This document shows, piece by piece, positions 8,691-18,261 of a stretch of DNA of 64,000 nt; within the stretch, counting starts at the first letter, position 1, and the number at the start of each line of letters is the position of its first letter. Source of the stretch: Paenibacillus arenilitoris (GTDB lineage: Bacteria; Bacillota; Bacilli; Paenibacillales; Paenibacillaceae); contig NZ_JACXIY010000012.1 in assembly GCF_014705655.1 (NCBI RefSeq), forward strand, positions 1 through 64,000, read 5' to 3'. The notes under the pieces are model-generated. The model was not told the DNA's origin. It searched no databases and saw only the letters and a list, made by a program, of their open reading frames with translations. A program made the position numbers and the translations under genes.

Positions 8691-8799
8691 TCCTAGGCAA
8701 TACCCGGCGGACAGGCAAAAAATTCGAGTAGCGTTCATATCGTTAGGATGACTCATCGCGCCAGGATTTCGTTCTTTTTTGGGTAGGGAGGTGGATACC

Positions 8800-11700
8800 A
8801 TTCCGCTTATCGTTCGAGCCACCTTTAACGCAACCGGAGCCATCACCTTCACGGGCAATACGCTCGGCTTGAGCCGATCGGACGTATCCGGCGTACCGGG
8901 CACGCAAGACAGCATCGGCGCGTTCGCAACGACGAACGCCGCGGTCCGTTACGGTATCTATCCGCTCGGCACGACGGACAATTATTTGTCGAGCGGGGCT
9001 TCGGCGCAGCTCGTGCTGCCCGCCGGGAGCACGATCCTGTATGCCGAGCTGATCTGGGGCGGCAGCTATATAAACGGCTCGGTCAATCTATCGTCCGCCA
9101 TCAACAATGCCGTCACGTTCGCGACGCCTGCCGGCAGCTTCACCGTCGCGCCGGACTCCGCGACCGCGAGCGACCTGGACCTCGGCAGCGGCGTCCGCGC
9201 GTACGTGCGCACGTCGATCGTAACCTCGCTCGTGCAGCAGGGCGGAGCGGGGACGTATTCGACGGGGCGCGTACCCGGGACGATCGTCATCAACAACGAT
9301 CCGACGGGCAATCACGCCGGCTGGACGCTAGGCGTCATCTACCAGAATCCCGCGCTGCCGTTCCGGAATATGTCCATCCGCGCGGGCGCCGTTCTTATTC
9401 AGAGCACCTCGTCCCCTGTCACGACGACGCTGACGGGCTTCTCGACCCCGGTATCGGGAGCGACCTCGGGGCGCGCGCTGTTCAGCGCCCAGGAGGGGGA
9501 CGCGAACCGGAACGGCGACCAAGCGTTGTTCGGACCGACGGCCTCCAATCTGGTCGCGCTCTCGGGGCCGAACAATTTCGCGAACAATTTCTTCGCATCT
9601 CAAATCAATAACGACGCGGGCCAGTTGAATACGATGGGGACCTTCGGCAACAGAAACCAGACGAACGGCTCGCCCGGAACGAATATTTCGGGCGGGAGGC
9701 AGGGCTGGGACATTACGAACGTCGATATATCCGCCCGGCTCGTCAACAACCAGACGTCGGCCGTGCTGCGTCTGACGACGTCGGGCGACGCTTACGTGGT
9801 CAACGCGAACGCCATTCAGGTCGATATTAACGCGCCGCTCGTCACGGTCGCCAAGTCCGCGAACGCGTCCGGCGCGCTGGTCGGCGATACGATCCGGTAT
9901 ACCGTAACGGTTTCGAATACGGGAACGGCGAACGCGACGAACGCCATTTTGTCCGACGCCTTGCCGGCCGGCGCCGCGTTCGCGAGCGGAAGCGTTACCG
10001 TCGGCGGGGTTGCGAGACCCGCGAACGACATTGCGGCCGGCGTGCCGCTCGGCACGCTCGCGCCGGGCGCGTCGATCGCGGTTGCGTACAGCGTTCAGAT
10101 CGTATCGATGCCGGCCGGGCAACAGCTCGTCAATGTCGCCAATCTGTCGTTTTCGTTCCAGAGCGTAGCCGGAGGCCCTATTACGCCGGCCGTCATTCCG
10201 TCCAATCAAGTCGCTTTGCCGGTCTATTCGCCGCTCGTTACGCTGGCCAAAAGCGCGAATACCGGCAGCGCGCTCGTCGGAACGACCGTGACCTTTACGT
10301 TGACGGCCGCCAATAACGGAAATATCGCGGCGGCCGTGACGGTAAGCGACCCGATTCCGGCCGGCGCCGCGTTTGTGCCGAACAGCGTCACCGTGAACGG
10401 GACGCCGCAGCCCGGCGCAAACATCGCGACCGGCGTGTCCGTCGGCTCGTTGTCCGCCGGGGCAAGCGCCGTCGTCGCCTTTCAGCTTCTCGTGCAGAGC
10501 GTTCCGTCGCCGCCGCAGCTGTCCAATCGCGGCGCGGCGAGCGCGACGTTCCAAATTCCGGACGGCCGCACGTCCAGCCAGTCCGCTTTGAGCAACCTGG
10601 TGGAGCTCCCAGTCGCGCTGCCTAACGTTACGGCGGTCAAAAGCGCCTCGCTCGCCGATGCCGCGGCAGGGGAGACGATCACGTACTCGATCGCGGTATC
10701 GAACGGCAGCGCGGGGCCGGTGACGGACGTTGTCGCGCAGGATTCGATTCCAGCGCCCGGCCAGTTCGTCGCCGGGAGCGTCAGGCTGAACGGTACGGCG
10801 GTTCCATCCGCGAACCCGGCGAGCGGCATCGTGATCGGAACGCTGGCGGCGGGCGCGGGCGCGACCGTCACGTTCGATGTCGTTGCCGCGGCTTTGCCGG
10901 CTTCGGGCCAATTGACGAACCAGTCGTACGTCGCGTTCCGGTCGGGCGCGTTCAATAGCGTCGCGGTGACGAACGCGGTAACGGTTCCGATCTACCAGCC
11001 GGTTATCGCAACGGCCAAATCGGTCGACCGGAATATCGCGACCGTCGGCGATACGTTGACCTATTCCGTCTTCGTTACCAATTCCGGCAACCTGGCCGCC
11101 TCCGCAACCTTGACGGATCCTTTGCCGGAAGGCGTTTCCTTCGTTGCCGGCAGCGTGACCGTCAATACGGTGACCGTCCCGGGCGCTTCCCCTCTGACGG
11201 GTATTCCGCTCGGCGGCGTGGAACCGGGCAGCGCCGTGCCGATAAGGCTCCAGGCCGTCGTCGAAGCCGTTCCCCCGTCTTCGAGGCTGGTCAATCAATC
11301 TACGGCCGCCTATTCGTTCCAGCTGCCGAGCGGAAGAAGCTTTACCGGACTGACGTCCCCGTCGAATGTCGTCGACATTCAGGTGACCGTCCCCAACGTT
11401 TCTGTAGCGAAGAGCGTCAGCGCCGCAACGGCCGTTCTGAACGACGTGCTGACCTATGATGTCGTCATAGCGAACGACGGCGTCGAAGGCATAACCGAGG
11501 TCGTCTTCTCCGACGCCATTCCGGACGGCCTCGTCTTCATTCCGGGCACCGTAACGATCGGCGGGACGGCAGCCCCGATCGCGAATCCCGCGGCGGGCGT
11601 GGCGCTGGGCGGCATACCGGCAGGGGGAGAGGCGTCCGTCGCCTTTCAGGTCCGGGTCGTCTCGGTGCCGCTGACGATTCCGGCGGTAGCGGCGAACCGG

Positions 11701-14700
11701 GCGAACGTCAGCTTCACCTCGGGCGCCTTCAAAGGGACGGCGGCGTCGCCGCTCGTCGAGACTGCGATTTACCAGCCCGTTATCCAGGTCGTTAAGTCAA
11801 GCAGCGTTTCCGCGATCACGGTCGGAGGCACCTTCGTCTATACGCTGCAGGTGACGAACGCCGGCAATTATCCCGCGGACGTCGTTCTGACCGATATCGT
11901 CCCGGCCGTCATGGCCTTCGTGCCGAACAGCGTCGTCATTAACGGCTTCCCGAATCCGGGAGTGGAGCCGTCCACGGGCATTCCGCTGGATACGCTGTCC
12001 GCCGGCGAGACCAATACGGTCAGCTTCTCCGTCAACGTCATCGCGCTGCCGAGCCCGCAGCAGATCGGCAATCAGGCGGAAGCCGCCTTCGAGTACACGC
12101 TGCCGGACGGCAGGACGCTCGCCGGCTCGGCCGTGTCGCCGGCATCGGCCGCAAGCACGGTAACGGTCTCCGCTCCCGATGTGGACGTCGTTAAGAGCGC
12201 GGGCACGGTTTCGGCGGTAACCGGCGACGCGATCATATACACCGTCGCGATTACGAACAACGGCCTTGAGGCCGTGGATCAGGTTGTTCTCATCGACAGG
12301 CCGCAGGACGGCTTGACTTTCGTTCCCGGCACCGTTGCGGCAGACGGCATTCCGATGCCGCTCGCAAGTCCGGTCGCCGGCATTCCACTCGGTACGATAG
12401 CGGCGAGCGCTACCGTAACCGTCACATTCGAGGTGATCATCAGCATGCCGGTTCCAAGCCCGATCAGCAATCAGTCGACGGTCAGCTTTACGTCCGGAAC
12501 GTTTGCATCCTCGTCGTTGTCCAATATCGTGCAGATCCCGGTTACCCAGCCGGTCATCGCGCTTACGAAATCGGCCAGCACGGCGGACGCGACGCTGGGC
12601 GACACGATCGTGTATTCGATTGCCGTCGCCAACAGCGGCAACGTATCGGCGAACGTGACCTTAACCGATCCGCCGCCCGCGGGAACGATCTTCCGGGCGA
12701 ACACCGTCGTCGTCGGAGGTGTTCCGCTCCCCGGCGCAAGTCCGGCGGAAGGGATTCCGATGGGCGCCGTCGCGCCGGACACGACGGTCGTCGTCACTTT
12801 CGAGGTCATCGTCGATTCTTTGCCTTCCCCGCAGACGTTAGCGAACCAGGCGGGGGCCAGCTATACGTTCGTTCCGCCGGACGGCCGGACGCTCACCGGC
12901 AGCGCGGCGTCAAATACGGTGAGCATTCACGTCTCCGCGCCGAACGTTACGCTCGTCAAGAGCTCCACGACGACGAATACGGCGATCGGGGATATCGTTC
13001 CGTTCTCCATCGCGGTGACGAACGCGGGAATTGCGGCAGTTACCAATATCGTATTGGTGGATGCCATCCCGCCCGGCGCCTCCTTCGTAACGGGCTCGGT
13101 TACCGTGAACGGGACGCCGGTACCGGGCGCCGTTCCGTCAAGCGGGATCAGTCTCGACACCATCGCTCCAGGCGGGTTGACGACGGTCGCGTTCAACGTA
13201 AGGGTCGATGCCCTGCCGTCCTCCGGGACGATCGCCAATCAGGCGTCGGTCAGCTATAATTCCGGAGCGTTCACCGGCACGTCGATCTCCAATACGAGCG
13301 CCGTTCCCGTTAATCAGCCCGTCATCGCGGCCGTCAAATCGTCCGTCGTCGCGGACGCGACCGTCGGCGATACGGTCAATTACGTGGTCAACGTCTCGAA
13401 CGCGGGCAATTACGGCGCGTCGCTCACGCTGACGGACAACGTTCCCGCGGGCACTTCCTTCTTGGCGAACAGCGTCCTGGTCGGGGGGATCCCGCAGCCG
13501 GGCGCGACCCCCGCGATGGGCATTTCGCTCGGCAATCTGGGGGCCGGCGATGCGGTATCGGTCGCGTTCTCGGTCCTGATCGAGGAGCTCCCCGCCCCGC
13601 CGCAGCTCGTGAACCAAGCGACGGTCGCCGCGGAATTCACCTTGCCGGACGGAAGGCCGTTCAGCACGGAGGCCGTCTCCAATTCGGTCGTTGTCGGGGT
13701 CAGGGCGCCGAACGTCGCGGTGGTCAAATCCACGGCGACGACCGCAACGACCGTCGGCGATACGATCGAATATGCCATTAATGTCGCGAACAACGGCATT
13801 ACCGCCGTAACGGACACGATTCTGACCGATCCGCTGCCGACCGGAACGGCGTTCGTGCCGGGCAGCGTGACGGTGAACGGGACGCCAGTGGCGGGCGCGA
13901 TCCCGGCAACCGGCATTAGCCTGGGCACGATCGCCGCGGGAGCGTCGGTGCCCGTCACGTTCCAGATCAGCGTTATCTCCGTGCCCGATGACCGGCTCGT
14001 CAGCAATCGCGCGTTCGTCAGCTTCACCTCGGGTTCGCTGTCGGCCGCTTCCTTCTCGGAGATCGTCACGACGCCGGTATACCGGCCGTCCTTGACGCTG
14101 GTCAAATCGTCGAGCAGCGCGAACGCCACCGTGGGCGATACGATCGTGTATTCGACCGTCCTGTCGAACGCGGGCAATATCGCGGCGAACGTCGCCTTTA
14201 CCGACGTCATTCCGGACGGAGCCGCGCTGGTGCCGAACAGCGTGCTTCTGAACGGCGCATCGCTGCCGGGGGCCGACCCGTCCGAGGGCATACCGCTCGG
14301 GCCGATCGCGCCGAACGCGCAGGCCGCGCTTACGTTTTCCGTCGTCGTGCCGTCGCTGCCGGCGACGCAGCAATTGGTCAACCAGGCTTCCGCGTCCTAC
14401 GGCTATTCGTTGCCGGACGGCCGTTTATTTAACGGCAGCGCCGTATCCAACACAGTCGTAGTTCCCGTCTCATCGCCCGACGTCACGCTCCTTAAAGGCA
14501 CGACCTTCACCGCCGCGACGGTAGGCGATGTTATCCCGTATACCGTGACGATCGCCAACAACGGCGTCCAGAGCGTGACGAGCGTGTCGTTCACGGATCC
14601 GCTGCCCGCCTTTGCGTCGTTCGTCGCGGGCAGCGTGACGCTGGACGGGACGCCGCTGCCGAACGCCAATCCGTCTACCGGGATCCCGATCGGCACGATC

Positions 14701-15522
14701 GCGGCGGGCGGCAGCGCGAGCGTGGCGTTTAGCGTAACCGTCGAGTCGCTGCCGCCGTCCGGCCAGCTGACGAATCAGAGCTCGGCGGCTTTCTCGTCGG
14801 GAGCCTTCTCGGGCGTCTCCTATTCGAATCCGCTGAATTTGCCTGTCTACCAAGCGCAGCCGGCCGTCGCGAAGAGCGCGAGCGCGGCGGTGGCCACCGT
14901 CGGCGACACGATCGTCTATACGCTCGACCTGACGAATACGGGGAACATTGCGGCAGCCGTAACGCTTACCGATCCGATTCCGACGGGAGCGGAGTTCGTC
15001 CCGAACAGCGTTATCGTAGGCGGCGTGCCGCAGCCCGGGGCGGATCCGGAGGCCGGCTTCTCCGTCGGTGCGGTACCGCCCGGCGGCACGCTTACGGTTA
15101 GCGTAACGCTGCAGGTTACGGTAGAGTCGCTGCCATCGCCCCAGCAGCTCGCGAACCAGGCAACCGCAACCTATTCGTACGCGCTTCCGGACGGCCGGTC
15201 GATCACCGGAGCCGTCACGTCGAATACGGTCACGATCCCGGTATCCGCGCCGGACGTCAGCGTCGTGAAGAGCACGCCGGCCATCGACGCCGTGTCCGGG
15301 GATACGGTCACCTATACCGTCGTCGCGACGAACAACGGCATCTCGCCGGTGAACAACGTCGTGTTCGTCGACCCGATTCCGCAAGGAAGCAGCTTCGTCG
15401 CGGGCAGCGTAACCGTCGACGGCACGCAGCTTTCCGCGGCTGATCCGGCCATCGGCATTCCGATCGGAAGCATCGCGGCGGGCGACAGCGTGGAGGTGAC
15501 CTTCCAGGTATTGGTGTCATGA
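8800..15522 (+). CDS. Giant DUF11-repeat surface-type protein, 5' part (AUU start)
   Basis: This frame encodes 2,240 residues: an N-terminal domain of about 345 residues (MPLIVRATFNATGAITFTG onward), then fifteen DUF11 repeats of about 125-135 residues, each opening with a K-S motif such as VAKSAN or VVKSST. Two repeat types alternate: one contains NxGN...PDGR, the other ends NQS..F.SGAF. No signal peptide, sortase motif or membrane anchor is seen. The start is placed at ATT 8800: GGAGG at 8787-8791 is eight bases before it, the in-frame GTG at 8791 overlaps that site and the TTG at 8779 precedes it, and the resulting N-terminus agrees with my recollection of Bacillus DUF11 proteins. The frame stops inside repeat 15, which continues in the next entry. 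Function is probably structural or adhesive (inference). Confidence 0.85.
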   Translation: MPLIVRATFNATGAITFTGNTLGLSRSDVSGVPGTQDSIGAFATTNAAVRYGIYPLGTTDNYLSSGASAQLVLPAGSTILYAELIWGGSYINGSVNLSSAINNAVTFATPAGSFTVAPDSATASDLDLGSGVRAYVRTSIVTSLVQQGGAGTYSTGRVPGTIVINNDPTGNHAGWTLGVIYQNPALPFRNMSIRAGAVLIQSTSSPVTTTLTGFSTPVSGATSGRALFSAQEGDANRNGDQALFGPTASNLVALSGPNNFANNFFASQINNDAGQLNTMGTFGNRNQTNGSPGTNISGGRQGWDITNVDISARLVNNQTSAVLRLTTSGDAYVVNANAIQVDINAPLVTVAKSANASGALVGDTIRYTVTVSNTGTANATNAILSDALPAGAAFASGSVTVGGVARPANDIAAGVPLGTLAPGASIAVAYSVQIVSMPAGQQLVNVANLSFSFQSVAGGPITPAVIPSNQVALPVYSPLVTLAKSANTGSALVGTTVTFTLTAANNGNIAAAVTVSDPIPAGAAFVPNSVTVNGTPQPGANIATGVSVGSLSAGASAVVAFQLLVQSVPSPPQLSNRGAASATFQIPDGRTSSQSALSNLVELPVALPNVTAVKSASLADAAAGETITYSIAVSNGSAGPVTDVVAQDSIPAPGQFVAGSVRLNGTAVPSANPASGIVIGTLAAGAGATVTFDVVAAALPASGQLTNQSYVAFRSGAFNSVAVTNAVTVPIYQPVIATAKSVDRNIATVGDTLTYSVFVTNSGNLAASATLTDPLPEGVSFVAGSVTVNTVTVPGASPLTGIPLGGVEPGSAVPIRLQAVVEAVPPSSRLVNQSTAAYSFQLPSGRSFTGLTSPSNVVDIQVTVPNVSVAKSVSAATAVLNDVLTYDVVIANDGVEGITEVVFSDAIPDGLVFIPGTVTIGGTAAPIANPAAGVALGGIPAGGEASVAFQVRVVSVPLTIPAVAANRANVSFTSGAFKGTAASPLVETAIYQPVIQVVKSSSVSAITVGGTFVYTLQVTNAGNYPADVVLTDIVPAVMAFVPNSVVINGFPNPGVEPSTGIPLDTLSAGETNTVSFSVNVIALPSPQQIGNQAEAAFEYTLPDGRTLAGSAVSPASAASTVTVSAPDVDVVKSAGTVSAVTGDAIIYTVAITNNGLEAVDQVVLIDRPQDGLTFVPGTVAADGIPMPLASPVAGIPLGTIAASATVTVTFEVIISMPVPSPISNQSTVSFTSGTFASSSLSNIVQIPVTQPVIALTKSASTADATLGDTIVYSIAVANSGNVSANVTLTDPPPAGTIFRANTVVVGGVPLPGASPAEGIPMGAVAPDTTVVVTFEVIVDSLPSPQTLANQAGASYTFVPPDGRTLTGSAASNTVSIHVSAPNVTLVKSSTTTNTAIGDIVPFSIAVTNAGIAAVTNIVLVDAIPPGASFVTGSVTVNGTPVPGAVPSSGISLDTIAPGGLTTVAFNVRVDALPSSGTIANQASVSYNSGAFTGTSISNTSAVPVNQPVIAAVKSSVVADATVGDTVNYVVNVSNAGNYGASLTLTDNVPAGTSFLANSVLVGGIPQPGATPAMGISLGNLGAGDAVSVAFSVLIEELPAPPQLVNQATVAAEFTLPDGRPFSTEAVSNSVVVGVRAPNVAVVKSTATTATTVGDTIEYAINVANNGITAVTDTILTDPLPTGTAFVPGSVTVNGTPVAGAIPATGISLGTIAAGASVPVTFQISVISVPDDRLVSNRAFVSFTSGSLSAASFSEIVTTPVYRPSLTLVKSSSSANATVGDTIVYSTVLSNAGNIAANVAFTDVIPDGAALVPNSVLLNGASLPGADPSEGIPLGPIAPNAQAALTFSVVVPSLPATQQLVNQASASYGYSLPDGRLFNGSAVSNTVVVPVSSPDVTLLKGTTFTAATVGDVIPYTVTIANNGVQSVTSVSFTDPLPAFASFVAGSVTLDGTPLPNANPSTGIPIGTIAAGGSASVAFSVTVESLPPSGQLTNQSSAAFSSGAFSGVSYSNPLNLPVYQAQPAVAKSASAAVATVGDTIVYTLDLTNTGNIAAAVTLTDPIPTGAEFVPNSVIVGGVPQPGADPEAGFSVGAVPPGGTLTVSVTLQVTVESLPSPQQLANQATATYSYALPDGRSITGAVTSNTVTIPVSAPDVSVVKSTPAIDAVSGDTVTYTVVATNNGISPVNNVVFVDPIPQGSSFVAGSVTVDGTQLSAADPAIGIPIGSIAAGDSVEVTFQVLVS

Positions 15523-16820
15523 GCGCGGACCGCTACGGGAATCAGCTCGTTAACCAGTCGCATATCAAGTACGACGCGGGTTCCCTCCGTTACACCACGT
15601 ACTCCAACACGGTCGGCATCCCCATCGTTGGCGCTATCGTCACGCTGGAGAAAGAAACGGCGGAATCGCAGGCTTCTCCCGGCGTGCCCGTCCAATACGC
15701 GGTGAGCGTAAGGAACGCTGGCAACCTGGCGGCCGATGTCGTCCTGTACGATGAACTGCCGAGCGAAATGGCCTTCGTGCCCAACAGCATCCGTCGCGAC
15801 GGCGTCCCCGTCCCGGGCGGCAGCCTGGAGGAGGGGCTGCCGCTCGGCAGCGTGGGGGCGGGAGAGAGCGTGCGCGTCGTCTTCCAGCTCGTGCTCGCGC
15901 CTTCGGCCGCGGCGGAAAACCGCGAGACCGTCGGCAACCGAATGAAGGCGGATGTTTCCTTCACGACCTCGTCGGGCAGGCCGGTCAAGGAAACCGTCTA
16001 TTCGAATACGGTCGTACTGCCGATCGCGTGGGGAGAAAAGCCCGTTCTCTACGCAAAGCTGTCCGCCGACGTATCGAAGGCGGCGCCGGGCGACCGGATC
16101 CGCTATACGCTGCTGGTCGGCAATGACGGCAAGGAGCCGGCCCGCGTTCAGCTGATCGACTTCATTCCGATGGGGACCCTCTACGTGCCGAACAGCCTGC
16201 GCGTCGAAGGCCAGTGGGTTAGAGCGGGCGTCCATCCGGAGGATGGCTATCCGCTTGGGCGGCTCGCCCCTGGCGAGAGCGTCGTGGTCGAGTGGTACGT
16301 CTCGGTCCCGGTCGTCGGTGTCGAGTCCCCGGGCCAAATTGTCGCCAATGCCGCCGGGCTTAGGGGGGAATACGCCGATTACGAGAGCGGGAGGCCCGCC
16401 TGGCAGCCATTCGAATCGAACAAGGTTTTCGTCGAGCTATGGTTTCCCGTCATCGACGCGAAAGCGAAGGCGAATCCGAAAACCGCAGTGCCGGAAGAGA
16501 CACTCGAGTTCGTCTCCGTTGTCGGCAATTCGGGGAATTTGGCCGCTTCGATCGCGGCGGACCGGCTGGTCGCCGCGCCTCTCCTGCTCGTGCCCGGAAG
16601 CTTGCGGGCGGACGGTGCTCCCGTACCCGAGCCGGGCAGGGGCGAGCCGTTCCGCTTCGGCGAGCTGGCGCCCTCCGCAGCGCTTAGACTTACGTTCCAG
16701 GCGATCGTAAGCCCGCTGGCCACGACGCGCAGCATACGGGGGCATCTCGCGTTCCAATACGCGTACCGGCTGAACGGCCGCGTTTACTCGGGCGAAGCGT
16801 CGACGAATCCGTATGCCGTC
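9838..16820 (+). repeat. Eighteen tandem DUF11 repeats across two reading frames
   Basis: Repeats of about 370-400 bp encode DUF11 (isopeptide/immunoglobulin-like) units. Fifteen are in the first frame and three more divergent ones in the second. The two types alternate strictly through repeat 15, which suggests expansion by duplication of a two-repeat unit. Nucleotide identity between units is moderate, so the expansion is not recent. Confidence 0.85.
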
Positions 16821-16844
16821 GCCATCGTGTACGACGACGAATAA
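15519..16844 (+). pseudogene. DUF11-repeat protein, 3' part, separated by a frame break
   Basis: This frame of 441 codons overlaps the previous stop as ATGA at 15519-15522. Its first 30 residues (GNQLVNQSHIKYDAGS... VGIPI) are exactly the missing second half of repeat 15, ending in the usual NQS and SNTV blocks. Three further repeats follow (opening EKETAES, AKLSADV and AKAKANP). Joining the frames by a one-base shift gives VLVSM, matching ISM at the same place in repeat 7. So the two ORFs are one gene broken by a single-base change, or joined by frameshifting or by stop-start coupling at ATGA. No strong ribosome binding site precedes the ATG at 15519. A sequencing error is also possible. Confidence 0.75.
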
Positions 16845-16874
16845 GTGCCGGCCCGCGTCGGGGCCGGACGCCGG

Positions 16875-16922
16875 GAAGGCGCCGGAGCGGCAAGCTCGCT
16901 TGCTCTCCGGCGCCTTCTTTTG
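16875..16922 (+). terminator. Terminator after the DUF11 gene
   Basis: A 13-bp perfect stem, GAAGGCGCCGGAG (16875-16887) with CTCCGGCGCCTTC (16905-16917), encloses a short inner hairpin (CAAG/CTTG) and is followed by TTTTGCC. It lies 30 bases after the DUF11 stop. Confidence 0.8.
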
Positions 16923-16984
16923 CCGTGTCGCGGCAATCGCCCGCGTATGGCTCGCCCCGCTCCGAACGGCTAGGGATCGCCGCA

Positions 16985-17051
16985 ACCTTAACATTTTGCT
17001 AGCGATCTTAAATCTTTGTCTCTTATCCGAGTGTAAGCGCTGTAATAAGAT
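16985..17051 (+). promoter_or_regulatory. Composite upstream element (AraC-like direct repeats plus cre), copy 2
   Basis: Near-duplicate of 5411-5479. It has CTTAACA (16987), CTTAAAT (17007) and CTTATCC (17022), and the cre-like TGTAAGCGCTGTAA at 17032-17045 followed by TAAGAT, identical to copy 1 over 20 bases. It ends 18 bases before the foldase ATG. It implies shared control with the lipoprotein gene by the YesN-type regulator and CcpA. Confidence 0.6.
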
Positions 17052-17068
17052 GGAGAAGAGGTGAGGAG

Positions 17069-18175
17069 ATGAGGCTGAAGAAGCAGTGGACGGCGGCCGT
17101 ATGGCTGTCTGCGGCAATTCTGGTCGCGGTTGGCGGCGCGATCGCCTATTCCGCTTCGGCGCGTTCCGGTTCGGGCGGCGCTCCGGTCGCCGAGGTGAAC
17201 GGAAGTCCGGTCGCGGCGCAGGAATTCGCGAAGGAGCTGGAGCGGCAAAGAGCCGCGGTCATCGATTATTTCCAAAGGGAGCGCGGCGCGGCATACGAAG
17301 CGGGCTTCTGGACGGCCGATTACGGCGGGGAGAACCCGGAAGAGAAGGCGAAGGACATGGCGCTGCGGCAGCTTGTCCGGGTCAAGGTCGAGCTGGAGCT
17401 TACGAGGCGGCACGGGCTTGTCCAAGGGACGACCTACGCCGATCTGCTTGCCGCCATGGACAACGAGAATAAACGGAGACGGGAGGCTGTCGAAGCGAAC
17501 CGGCCGGTATATGGTCCCGTCCGGCTGGACGAAAGCTCGTTTCTCCCTTACTATTTGTCCAATCTGCGGAACGGGCTTAAGGAGGCGCTGGCGGAGGGGG
17601 AGCTGCGGGCAACGGACGAGGAGCTTGAGCGGCATTACGAGCTGGTCAAGGACCGGTTGTTCGCCGGAGAAGAGAGGATCGGCTTTCGGAAGCTTTCGGT
17701 GCCGTACCGAATGCACGATGATCGGGACGATGCGGACGAGAGGAGCAGGCAGTCGGCCAAAGCGCTGCTCGATTCCGCGAGGCGGCTGCTGGAGTCCGGC
17801 AGGTCGCCCGAGGAAGCGGCGCGGGAGCTGGACGCCGGCGGCGAAGCGGGCGGAATCCGTTACTCGGAGGAAGAGCTGAACGAAGGCACCGCAGGCACTT
17901 ACTTCAAGTCACAGCCGGCGCTGTATGCGGCACTATCAGGCGGACTGAAGGCCGGTCAGGTCAGCGAGCCGTTCGACGAAGCCGTGCAGGGCGAATACGT
18001 CCTTATTCAAATCACGGAGAGGGAAGAGACGGGGCATGCGGGCTTCGAGGAAAAGGAGCGCGCCGTACGGGACAGTTACATGGACGCCGCCTATAACGCT
18101 TATTTGGAGCGGCTCGTCCGGGATGCGGAGGTCATCGTCCATACGGACGAACTCGATAAGATCGCGATTCGTTAA
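17069..18175 (+). CDS. Membrane-anchored peptidyl-prolyl isomerase-like foldase (SurA/PrsA type)
   Basis: A protein of 368 residues with an N-terminal membrane segment (about residues 9-28) and no lipobox cysteine. The N-terminal region (VAEVNGSPVAAQEFAKELE, from about residue 45) is the SurA_N/PrsA chaperone type, and a parvulin-like rotamase region follows (about 205-340). It would fold secreted proteins at the outer face of the membrane. AGAGGTGAGG precedes the ATG. The gene is directly upstream of the 1,652-residue secreted protein, a plausible client. Its upstream element nearly duplicates that of the sugar-binding lipoprotein gene. Unlike canonical PrsA it is not a lipoprotein, so isomerase activity is inferred only. 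Confidence 0.8.
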   Translation: MRLKKQWTAAVWLSAAILVAVGGAIAYSASARSGSGGAPVAEVNGSPVAAQEFAKELERQRAAVIDYFQRERGAAYEAGFWTADYGGENPEEKAKDMALRQLVRVKVELELTRRHGLVQGTTYADLLAAMDNENKRRREAVEANRPVYGPVRLDESSFLPYYLSNLRNGLKEALAEGELRATDEELERHYELVKDRLFAGEERIGFRKLSVPYRMHDDRDDADERSRQSAKALLDSARRLLESGRSPEEAARELDAGGEAGGIRYSEEELNEGTAGTYFKSQPALYAALSGGLKAGQVSEPFDEAVQGEYVLIQITEREETGHAGFEEKERAVRDSYMDAAYNAYLERLVRDAEVIVHTDELDKIAIR

Positions 18176-18184
18176 CACCAATCT

Positions 18185-18198
18185 TGAAAGCGGTTTCT
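18185..18198 (+). promoter_or_regulatory. Candidate cre site before the secreted beta-helix gene
   Basis: TGAAAGCGGTTTCT matches the cre consensus TGWAARCGYTWNCW at 13 of 14 positions. It lies 64 bases before the GTG start of the secreted protein and just after the foldase stop, consistent with catabolite repression of a secreted carbohydrate-related protein. Confidence 0.55.
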
Positions 18199-18261
18199 TA
18201 AGCGGGCATGCGAAAGGAATCGTTTTTTAGATAAAAAAAGTCTAGTTGGGAGGATCATGAT

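Noticed and set aside
9328..11298. A 656-codon leftward frame opposite the DUF11 gene (and similar ones at 13138-14373 and 14470-15384)
   Set aside because: Repetitive Arg-rich product mirrored from the DUF11 repeats; no binding site or domain.
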